From: an uncultured delta proteobacterium
Lineage (GTDB): Bacteria > Myxococcota_A > Polyangia > Polyangiales > Polyangiaceae
DNA length: 16,199 bases
Assembly (NCBI GenBank): GCA_903893335.1
Contig: CAITLX010000611.1
Location: 1 to 16,199, forward strand
Direction: 5' to 3'
This document shows, in pieces, positions 1-6,087 of the stretch. The notes beneath the pieces are model-generated. The model did no database searches, had not been told where the DNA came from, and saw only the letters and a program-made list of their open reading frames with translations. The number at the start of each line of letters is the position of its first letter. The first letter of the stretch is position 1. The translations under genes were made by a program, and so were the position numbers.

Positions 1-436
1 GAGCGCGCCCCCCGGCTGCGCGAGCGGCTCGAACTGGACGCGCGGCGACCAGGGCAGCACGCGCATGCGCCCCGGAGGCGCGTGCGTCTCGTGCCACAAC
101 TCGCAGGGCGAGGGCCCGGCCGAGGACCTGCTCGGCACCGTCTACGCCAGCGCGCACGACTTCAGCGACTGCAACGGCATCAACGGCACGTCGGGCTCGC
201 TCGCCGGCGCGTACATCTCCGTGATGGACGCGAACCACGCCGAGACCGCGCGGATCCCCGTCAACTCGGTCGGCAACTTCCTCGGCTACGTGCCCAACGC
301 GGCCACCTGGTACGTCGCCATCGTGGCCAACGGCAAGTCGCGGGCGATGACCGCGGTGCCGACGAGCGGCGACTGCAACTCGTGCCACACCCAGAGCGGC
401 GCGAGCAACGCTCCGGGGCGCATCCTCATCCCCTGA
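1..436 (+). CDS. Secreted dihaem c-type cytochrome-like protein, 3' part
   Basis: The gene enters from the left edge; the reading frame is open from base 2 to the TGA at 434-436, giving 144 visible residues. Two classical haem c motifs are present: CVSCH, preceded by an MRPGGA turn, at about visible residues 28-32, and CNSCH near the C-terminus, followed by a short tail ending GRILIP. Between them lies a roughly 80-residue stretch with the look of a small beta-sandwich (GAYISVMDAN, FLGYVPNAATWYVAIV). The two CxxCH sites imply export to the periplasm or cell surface and covalent haem attachment. An electron-transfer role is inferred. The signal peptide and true start lie outside the window. 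The in-frame ATG at 65 is not taken as the start because the coding pattern (SGSNWTRGDQGST) continues upstream of it. I do not recognise a named family. Another c-type haem protein lies 0.8 kb away, beyond sodB. Confidence 0.72.
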   Translation, partial: SAPPGCASGSNWTRGDQGSTRMRPGGACVSCHNSQGEGPAEDLLGTVYASAHDFSDCNGINGTSGSLAGAYISVMDANHAETARIPVNSVGNFLGYVPNAATWYVAIVANGKSRAMTAVPTSGDCNSCHTQSGASNAPGRILIP

Positions 437-525
437 GCCCACGCGCGCGCGGCCTTCGCGCACCTCGACGACGCGCACGCGGCGGGCAGCGGTCAAGCCG
501 CCGCGCGTCGGGCGGCGGTCCGACC

Positions 526-552
526 TGGACAACGGCGCGAAGCTGGTACAAT
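526..552 (+). promoter_or_regulatory. Candidate sigma-70-type promoter of sodB
   Basis: TGGACA at 526-531 (5/6 to the -35 consensus) and TACAAT at 547-552 (5/6 to the -10 consensus) are separated by 15 bases, slightly shorter than ideal. The predicted transcript would start near 559, leaving a leader of about 33 bases. A good ribosome binding site, GAGGA at 582-586, lies just before the ATG at 592. The A/T-containing -10 stands out in this GC-rich sequence. This is pattern matching only. Confidence 0.5.
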
Positions 553-591
553 CCGCCCGCTTTCCCCAAACCGACCCACGCGAGGATTTCC

Positions 592-1170
592 ATGGAGCAC
601 AAGCTTCCCGCCCTGCCGTACGCGCTCGATGCGCTCAGCCCGCACCTCTCGAAGGAGACGCTCGAGCTGCACCACGGCAAGCACCACCAGGCCTACGTCA
701 CCAACCTCAACAACCTGGTCAAGGGCACCGACTTCGAGGCTCTCGAGCTCGACGCGATCGCGACCAAGGCCTCGGGCCCGATCTTCAACAACGCCGCCCA
801 GGTGTGGAACCACACGTTCTACTGGAGCTGCCTGTCGCCGACCGGCGGCGGCAAGCCGGCGGGCGCGCTCGCGGCGGCCATCGACGCGAAGTGGGGCTCG
901 TTCGAGGCCTTCCAGGAGGCCTTCACCAAGTCGGCCGTCGGCAACTTCGGCTCGGGGTGGACGTGGCTCGTGCGCAAGCCCGACGGCGCGCTCGACATCG
1001 TCAACACGAGCAACGCCGGCACGCCCATCACCACGGCCGACAAGCCGCTGCTCACCTGCGACGTGTGGGAGCACGCGTACTACGTCGACTACCGCAACCG
1101 CCGCGCCGACTACGTGGCGACGTTCTTCAAGATCGCCAACTGGGCGTTCGCGTCGCAGAACTTCGGCTGA
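592..1170 (+). CDS. sodB: Superoxide dismutase [Fe], SodB
   Basis: The 192-residue product is the normal length for the family and matches E. coli SodB closely in remembered motifs (LPALPYALDALSPHLS, FNNAAQVWNHTFYW, NFGSGWTWLV, DVWEHAYYVDYRN). It converts superoxide to hydrogen peroxide and oxygen. The four metal ligands are visible as His27, His74, Asp157 and His161. Gln70, four residues before His74 in AAQVWNH, is the active-site glutamine position typical of the iron form rather than the manganese form. No signal peptide is seen, so it should be cytoplasmic. The frame is open far upstream, but the ATG at 592 is chosen because the homologous N-terminus begins there and GAGGA sits 5 bases before it. 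It appears monocistronic, has its own candidate promoter and is convergent with the giant cytochrome. Iron rather than Mn or cambialistic use is inferred from motifs. Confidence 0.97.
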   Translation: MEHKLPALPYALDALSPHLSKETLELHHGKHHQAYVTNLNNLVKGTDFEALELDAIATKASGPIFNNAAQVWNHTFYWSCLSPTGGGKPAGALAAAIDAKWGSFEAFQEAFTKSAVGNFGSGWTWLVRKPDGALDIVNTSNAGTPITTADKPLLTCDVWEHAYYVDYRNRRADYVATFFKIANWAFASQNFG

Positions 1171-1183
1171 CACGCACAAACCG

Positions 1184-1215
1184 AGACCGCGCGACGCTCA
1201 CGCGCCGCGCGGTCT
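1184..1215. terminator. Hairpin after sodB
   Basis: A perfect 10-bp stem (AGACCGCGCG at 1184-1193 pairing with CGCGCGGTCT at 1206-1215) has a 12-base loop. It starts 14 bases after the sodB stop codon and lies between convergent genes. No T-run follows on the plus strand, so it is a candidate terminator or 3'-end stabiliser rather than a canonical intrinsic terminator. Confidence 0.5.
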
Positions 1216-1224
1216 GGGTCGGCT

Positions 1225-1258
1225 CGAGGCGCGCTCCCCGGAAGGGCAGCGCGCCTCG
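1225..1258. terminator. Hairpin after the multihaem cytochrome gene, possibly bidirectional
   Basis: An 11-bp perfect stem (1225-1235 with 1248-1258) is extended, after one C-C mismatch, by three further pairs closed by a GGAA tetraloop (1240-1243). On the plus strand it is followed by CGCGTTTC, with a run of only three T. It lies 18 bases beyond the stop codon of the minus-strand cytochrome gene. Together with the hairpin at 1184-1215 it forms a double barrier between the two convergent genes. Confidence 0.55.
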
Positions 1259-1275
1259 CGCGTTTCAGGCCCAAC

Positions 1276-4200
1276 TCACCAGCAGTAGCTGGTGCCGCCG
1301 GTGTGCGACTTCGAGTGGCAGGTCCCGGTGCACGTCTTCGTGGTGCAAGTACCGGTCGGCGTACCGATGACGAACCCGCTCGCCGGCGCCGCGATGACGT
1401 CGCGAACGCCGTTCAGGTGCGTCGCCGCCGTGGCCGCCGCGTGGCAGGTGTTGGTGCAGGTCACACCGGAGATGCCCGTGTGCCTACCGTGACGACCCGT
1501 GCTCGGGCTGGCAGCGTGGCAGGTGCCGCAGCTTCCGACCGTCCACGTGCCGCCCGCCCAGTACGGGGTGGTCACCGGGGCACCGCCGCGGCCATTGGAG
1601 TGACAAGCGCCGGTGCAGGTGCCTCGCCCCGTGGCGGGATTGCCCGTCGTGCCTGCGACGTTGAAGGTCATTCCGACCGCGCCCGCGCCGCTGAACACCA
1701 CGTCACCGTGGTGGCCCGTCGTCGTCAGATCGGCGCTCGGCACGTAGCCGAGCGCGTGCGCGAGGTCGCCAGCCGCCGGGACGGTGTGGCAGCTGCTGCA
1801 CGCGAAGGCGACGTGCGTGGTGCTGGCCGCGAGGTGCGCGACGTGGCGCCCGACCGCGAGCGTGTTCGTCGTCGTCTCGGCTCCGACACCCGCCGGCGGG
1901 TTGTACTGCGTGGCGCGGTTGCCGTGGCAGAAGCCGCAGCTCTTCCAGTCGGCGTTCGAGTGGCACGAGGTGTTGTTGCAGGTCACGCCGACCGTGCCGC
2001 CGTCGAGGGCCGCGCCGTGGCACTGCGTGCAGGCGACGTTGTGCTCGTCGCGCTGCTGGTTGGCGACGAAGTAGTTGGACCCGTGGTGGTTGGCGCCCCC
2101 CTTGGGCGTCGTCCAGCCGGTGAGGTCGTGGTACTTGTTGCTGTCGACGACGCCGTCGATGTGCTTGTTGCGGTCGGCCCACGTCGTGGCGCGCGTCGCC
2201 GGATCGTACGTCGCGACGACGGCGGCGTGGCAGATGCGGCAGTCGGTGTGCGCCGGGTGCGTTCCGCCGGGCGGGTTGGTGTGGCACGTGTTGCCGCACG
2301 AGTCGTAGGTGCCGTCGACCTTCGTCCACAGCGGGGTGCGGCTCACCGTGCCGCCCGTGTTGGCGCCGCGCAGCGTGGCGCCGTGGCAGTAGCCGCCGGT
2401 GCACGTGAGCGCGGTGGGCGAGAACGTGGGCCAGGCGCCGCCGGTCGCCGACGGGCCGCCCCAGCTCAGGTCGAGGGTGCCGTTGCTGTGGGCCGTGGAT
2501 GCGGGCACGACGTGGCAGTCGGTGCACTGGCCGTCGCGGTGCCAGGTGCTCGTCGAGAGGTGCGCGGTGTGCGCGCCGACGGCGGCCTGGGTGGTCAGCG
2601 TCTCGCCGTTGGTCCCGCGCGGAGGCGCCGGGGTGTTCGCCACCGCGTCACCGTGGCAGCTGGTGCACGTCAGATTGGCGAGGTCGTGCTTGCCGTCGAT
2701 GTGCAGCGACGCGTCCTTCCAGACGACCGTCGGCGGATTGCCCGGCGTGAACGACTGAATGACCGGCGTGTGGCAGGCGGGGCAGGCGTCGTTCGCGGGG
2801 TGCGTGCCGCCCGGCGGCAGGGTGTGGCACGTGGTGCCGCACGCAGCCTGCGTGTCGTCGACCTTCGTCCAGCGCGGCGTGCGCATCACCGTGCCGCCGG
2901 CGACCGCGCCGAGCAGCGTGGCGCCGTGGCAATACGCGCCCGTGCAGGTGTTGGTCGACGGGTCGAAGAGCGGCATGGCCCCGTCGGCCGCGCTCGGGCC
3001 GCCCCACGAGAAGTCGACGGCGGAGTTGCTGTGCGACGTCGAGGCGGGGACCGTGTGGCAATCGGTGCACTGCACCTGGCGGTGCCACGACGCCTGCGAG
3101 AGGTGCGAGGCGTGCGCGCCGACGGCCGGCTGGGTGGTGAGCGTCTCGCCCTGCGTGCCCTTGGGGGGCGCGACCGAGCCGGTGACGCTGTCGCCGTGGC
3201 AGGAGGTGCAGGTGAGCTGCGCGACGTCGACGGTGCCGTCGATGTGGCGCTTGGGGTCCGCCCACGCGACCGAGGCGGGATTGCCCGCGGCGTAGGCCGA
3301 CACGACGGCGCCGTGGCACGTCGGGCAGGCGTCGTTCTGCGGGTGGGCGCCGCCGGGCGGGTTGGTGTGGCAGGTCGAGCCGCAGGCAGCCTGCGTGTCG
3401 TCGACCTTCGTCCACAGCGGCTTGCGCATGACCGTGCCGCCGCTGGCAGCCCCGAGCAGCGTGGCGCCGTGGCAGTAGGCGCCCGAGCAGGTCAGCGCCG
3501 TGGTGTCGAACTTCGGGAGCGTGCCGCCCTTCGAGGCCAGCGCCCCGAAGGCGATGTCGACCGCGCCGCTCGTGTGGAGCGTCGAGGCGGGGACGGTGTG
3601 GCAGTCGGTGCACTCGCCGGCGCGGTGCCAGGTGCTCGCCGCGAGGTGCGACTGGTGCGCGCCGACCGCGCGCGAGGTCGTGGCCGCCTCGCCCTTGGTG
3701 CCGTACGGGGGCGCGGCGTCGCCGCGCACGCTGTCGCCGTGGCAGCTCGTGCAGGTGAGCGCCGCGACGTCGACCTTGCCGTCGCCGTGCAGATCGGGAT
3801 TCACCCAGGTCGCCGCCGACGGGTTCAGCGGGTCGTAGGTCGCGATGACCGAGCGGTGGCACATCGCGCAGGCGGTGCTCTGCGGGTGCGTGCCGCCGGG
3901 CGGGTTGGTGTGGCACGAGCTGCCGCAGGCCTTGAAGGTGCCGTCGACCTTCGTCCACACCGGCGTGCGGGCCACCGAGCCGCCGGCCTTCGCGCCGGCG
4001 AGCTGCGTGCCGTGGCAGTAGACCGACGCGCACGAGACGCTCGCCACGTCGAACGAGGGCGCCGCGCCGCGCGCCGCGGCCACGGCGCTGAACTTCAGAT
4101 CGACCAGCCCGTCGGAGTGCAGCACCGACGCGGGCACCGTGTGGCAATCGGTGCACTGCACGTCGCGGTGCCAGCCGCTCGGCGCGAGGTGCGCCTGGTG

Positions 4201-5904
4201 CGCGCCGACCGCGCCCTGGGTCGTGAGCGTCTCGCCCTGCGTGCCGTGCGGAGGCGCCGGGTCGTTGCGCACGGCGTCGCCGTGGCAGGTGGTGCAGGCC
4301 ATCGTGCCGACGTCGACGTGGCCGTCGATGTGCAGCGCCGCATTGGCCCAGACGGCCTGCGACGGATTGCCCGGTGTGAACGACGCGATGGTCGCGGTGT
4401 GGCACGTGGGGCACGCGTCGTTCTGCGGGTGCGAGCCTCCAGGCGGCGTCGCGTGGCAGGCGGAGCCGCAGCTGTCGTACGTCTGGTCGACGGTCGTCCA
4501 GACGGGCGTGCGCAGCGAACCGTCGGCGGGCAGCGACGAACCGTGGCAGTAGACGCCCGCGCAGGTGAGCGCGGTGCCGTCGTAAGAGGGCGTCGCGTTC
4601 GAGGCGATCGCCGTGTCGCCGAACTTGATGTCGACCGTGCCGTTGGCGTGCGGGGCCGAGGTCGGGACGGTGTGGCACGCGTTGCAGGCGACCGGCTTGT
4701 GCCAGCCCTGCGGGCCGAGGTGGCTGCCGTGCGCGCCGACCGCGCGCGTCGAGGGGTCCGTCTCGCCGGCGGTGCCGATGGGCGGCGCCGGGTTGTTGCT
4801 CGACGGGTCACCGTGGCACGAGGTGCACTGCAGGATGCTCGAGAGCACGTCGACCGTGCCATTGATGTGCAGCGCGGGGTTCTTCCACACGACCGAGACG
4901 GTCGCGCCGACCGAGATCGAGGCGACCACCTCGTCGTGGCACGCCTGGCAAGCCGTGGAGTTGGGGTGGTTGCCGCCCGGCGGGAGCGTGTGGCACGAGG
5001 TGCCGCACGCGGCCTGGGAGCCGTCGACCTGCGTCCAGAGCGGCGTGCGGTTCGACGGCGTGCCGACGTCGTCGGGCTTGAGCCCCGCGCCGTGGCAGTA
5101 GACGCCCGTGCAGGTGGCCGTGGTCGGGTCGAACGTGCCGCTGCGCGCGAGCGGGCCCCACACGAGATCGTCGGCGCCGTTGAGGTGCGTGGGCACGGCC
5201 GGGTCGACCGGCTTGGTGGGCAGGATGTGGCACTCGGAGCAGCCGACCTGTGCGTGCCACGAGGAGGGCGCGAGGTGCGACTGGTGCGCGCCCACGCCGA
5301 TGGCCGCGGTGGTGGTGTTGCCGAGCGTGTCGCGCGGCGGGGCCGGGTTGGCCGAGCCGTGGCAGAGGGTGCAGCCGGCGCCGCCGTCCCAGACGTAGCC
5401 GCCGTCGGTCGCGCCGCCGGAATCGGTCACGCCCGCGTCGCTCGCGTCGGCAGCCGCGTCGGAGGCGGCGTCGCCCGTGGCGGCGTCGGTTCCGGCGTCG
5501 GAGGCCCCGTCGGTGCCCCCCGCGCCGTCGGTCGCGCCGTCCGTGACCGTCGCGCCATCGGTCGCTCCGTCATCGATCGTCGCGCCGTCGGTCGCGCCGT
5601 CGTCGAGCGTCGCGCCGTCGGTCGCGCCATCGGTCGCGCCATCGGTCGCGCCGTCGGTCGCGCCGTCGTCGACCACCGCGCCGTCGTCGGCGTCGGGGTC
5701 GCGCGCGTCACCCGTGGCGTCGGCACCGTCGACCGTCGCACCATCGGTGGCGCCGTCGTCGGCGGTCGTGCGGTCGGTCGCGGCATCGATCGCGCCGCCG
5801 GACGGCTCCTCCGCGGCTTCCTCGCCAACCCCCGCACACCCCGCGCCCAAACAGATGACGATGCCAGCCAACCAGCCGAACCGTCGCACGTCACACTTGA
5901 GCAT
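1276..5904 (-). CDS. Giant multihaem c-type cytochrome lipoprotein with 38 haem-binding motifs
   Basis: A 1542-residue exported protein. Residues 1-23 (MLKCDVRRFGWLAG... LGAGC) form a signal peptide with a lipobox-like end at Cys23. Residues 30-172 are a low-complexity Asp/Ala/Thr/Gly linker with many DGAT repeats. From Cys178 six tandem modules begin at residues 178, 360, 537, 718, 899 and 1080. Each contains CxxCH, CxxCH, CxxxxCH, CxxxCH and CxxCH, plus conserved GAHxxHL and HIDGxVD histidines that could be distal haem ligands. A less regular C-terminal region (from about 1290) adds eight motifs. By my count there are 22 CxxCH, 7 CxxxxCH and 9 CxxxCH. This resembles the CxxxxCH/CxxCH repeat family of Geobacter-type cytochromes (GSu_C4xC__C2xCH). 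Outer-membrane or surface electron transfer or storage is inferred; no partner porin is visible. The start at 5904 is chosen from the signal peptide, the GGAG ribosome site 10 bases upstream and the sigma-54-like promoter, which places the longer GTG start at 5982 outside the transcript. Confidence 0.88.
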   Translation of the reverse strand: MLKCDVRRFGWLAGIVICLGAGCAGVGEEAAEEPSGGAIDAATDRTTADDGATDGATVDGADATGDARDPDADDGAVVDDGATDGATDGATDGATDGATLDDGATDGATIDDGATDGATVTDGATDGAGGTDGASDAGTDAATGDAASDAAADASDAGVTDSGGATDGGYVWDGGAGCTLCHGSANPAPPRDTLGNTTTAAIGVGAHQSHLAPSSWHAQVGCSECHILPTKPVDPAVPTHLNGADDLVWGPLARSGTFDPTTATCTGVYCHGAGLKPDDVGTPSNRTPLWTQVDGSQAACGTSCHTLPPGGNHPNSTACQACHDEVVASISVGATVSVVWKNPALHINGTVDVLSSILQCTSCHGDPSSNNPAPPIGTAGETDPSTRAVGAHGSHLGPQGWHKPVACNACHTVPTSAPHANGTVDIKFGDTAIASNATPSYDGTALTCAGVYCHGSSLPADGSLRTPVWTTVDQTYDSCGSACHATPPGGSHPQNDACPTCHTATIASFTPGNPSQAVWANAALHIDGHVDVGTMACTTCHGDAVRNDPAPPHGTQGETLTTQGAVGAHQAHLAPSGWHRDVQCTDCHTVPASVLHSDGLVDLKFSAVAAARGAAPSFDVASVSCASVYCHGTQLAGAKAGGSVARTPVWTKVDGTFKACGSSCHTNPPGGTHPQSTACAMCHRSVIATYDPLNPSAATWVNPDLHGDGKVDVAALTCTSCHGDSVRGDAAPPYGTKGEAATTSRAVGAHQSHLAASTWHRAGECTDCHTVPASTLHTSGAVDIAFGALASKGGTLPKFDTTALTCSGAYCHGATLLGAASGGTVMRKPLWTKVDDTQAACGSTCHTNPPGGAHPQNDACPTCHGAVVSAYAAGNPASVAWADPKRHIDGTVDVAQLTCTSCHGDSVTGSVAPPKGTQGETLTTQPAVGAHASHLSQASWHRQVQCTDCHTVPASTSHSNSAVDFSWGGPSAADGAMPLFDPSTNTCTGAYCHGATLLGAVAGGTVMRTPRWTKVDDTQAACGTTCHTLPPGGTHPANDACPACHTPVIQSFTPGNPPTVVWKDASLHIDGKHDLANLTCTSCHGDAVANTPAPPRGTNGETLTTQAAVGAHTAHLSTSTWHRDGQCTDCHVVPASTAHSNGTLDLSWGGPSATGGAWPTFSPTALTCTGGYCHGATLRGANTGGTVSRTPLWTKVDGTYDSCGNTCHTNPPGGTHPAHTDCRICHAAVVATYDPATRATTWADRNKHIDGVVDSNKYHDLTGWTTPKGGANHHGSNYFVANQQRDEHNVACTQCHGAALDGGTVGVTCNNTSCHSNADWKSCGFCHGNRATQYNPPAGVGAETTTNTLAVGRHVAHLAASTTHVAFACSSCHTVPAAGDLAHALGYVPSADLTTTGHHGDVVFSGAGAVGMTFNVAGTTGNPATGRGTCTGACHSNGRGGAPVTTPYWAGGTWTVGSCGTCHAASPSTGRHGRHTGISGVTCTNTCHAAATAATHLNGVRDVIAAPASGFVIGTPTGTCTTKTCTGTCHSKSHTGGTSYCW
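2125..5373 (-). repeat. Six tandem copies of a roughly 543-bp pentahaem-module repeat
   Basis: The first-cysteine codons of the CT(S/T/L)CHG motif that opens each module start (minus strand) at 5373, 4827, 4296, 3753, 3210 and 2667. The spacings are 546, 531, 543, 543 and 543 bases, so the last modules keep an exact 181-codon period. The DNA itself is clearly repeated: for example the segment encoding (T/R)P(L/V/R)WTKVD recurs near 2320, 2865, 3405 and 3950. This is repeated internal duplication within one gene. Modules 4-6 look most alike and module 2 is the shortest (177 codons). Confidence 0.9.
5521..5694 (-). repeat. 12-bp minisatellite encoding the DGAT-repeat linker
   Basis: The minus strand carries many near-identical 12-base units encoding Asp-Gly-Ala-Thr, interrupted by Leu-Asp, Ile-Asp and Val-Thr steps. 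On the plus strand the unit reads GTCGCGCC(A/G)TCG, with four or five uninterrupted copies around 5617-5668. It encodes part of the flexible acidic linker between the lipid anchor and the haem domain. Such arrays can change copy number by slippage without shifting frame. Confidence 0.85.
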
Positions 5905-5937
5905 TCCGTCAGGTCTCCGGGGGATCCGGAGTGTCCC

Positions 5938-5954
5938 AGCAAGGGACGGGCCAA
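5938..5954 (-). promoter_or_regulatory. Sigma-54-type (-24/-12) promoter of the multihaem gene
   Basis: Reading the minus strand, TTGGCCCG (5954-5947), four bases, then TTGCT (5942-5938) match the consensus YTGGCACG-N4-TTGCW with one mismatch. The invariant GG and GC are exactly 10 bases apart. The expected transcript start is near 5927, giving a leader of about 23 bases that includes the GGAG ribosome site before ATG 5904. If real, expression needs RpoN and an ATP-dependent enhancer-binding activator. Confidence 0.65.
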
Positions 5955-5969
5955 CTTGCCCCAGCCCTT

Positions 5970-5983
5970 TGTGACATTTCACA
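5970..5983. promoter_or_regulatory. TGTGA-N4-TCACA palindrome upstream of the multihaem promoter
   Basis: The perfect inverted repeat TGTGACATTTCACA is centred about 49-50 bases upstream of the predicted start near 5927. It resembles CRP/FNR-family half-sites but has a 4-base rather than a 6-base spacer. It lies in an A/T-richer patch that stands out from the surroundings. It is a candidate binding site for an activator or repressor of the cytochrome gene; the cognate protein is not in the window. Confidence 0.4.
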
Positions 5984-6087
5984 TTACTTCATGATCTCGC
6001 CGGGTCGCGCGCCGCGCCAGGCCGCGAGCGCGGCGGGGTGCCGCCTGTGAGAGTTGCGCTACGATGCAGCCTTTGCGTCGCGCCTGA

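Noticed and set aside
497..516. GCCGCC/GGCGGC hairpin as a terminator for the dihaem gene
   Set aside because: The stem is only 6 bp with no T-run; such palindromes are common by chance at this base composition.
82..591. Long N-terminal extension of sodB
   Set aside because: The extension is Arg-rich frame noise overlapping the dihaem gene. The SodB N-terminus and ribosome site define the start at 592.
5400..5830. Direct repeats on the plus strand considered as a CRISPR array
   Set aside because: The repeats are 12-base coding units without spacers and translate in frame to an Asp/Ala/Thr linker.
5905..5982. N-terminal extension of the cytochrome from GTG 5982, reading KCHKGLGQVGPSLAGT, which resembles a cytochrome c motif
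   Set aside because: It has only a single Cys before His, the frame has a stop three codons upstream, and the predicted sigma-54 promoter lies inside it. The signal peptide begins at 5904.
1303..5994. A 1563-codon open frame antisense to the multihaem cytochrome gene
   Set aside because: Its product is Arg/Ala/Gly/Val-rich with no domain pattern. It arises because GC-rich codon bias and the repeated sense sequence leave no stop codons on the other strand.
6021..6065. GC-rich hairpins and a GCTACGAT motif downstream of the PI-PLC-like gene
   Set aside because: The hairpins are short and mutually exclusive, and the plus-strand hexamer leads only to a seven-codon frame starting MQPLRRA. There is not enough evidence for a gene or terminator.
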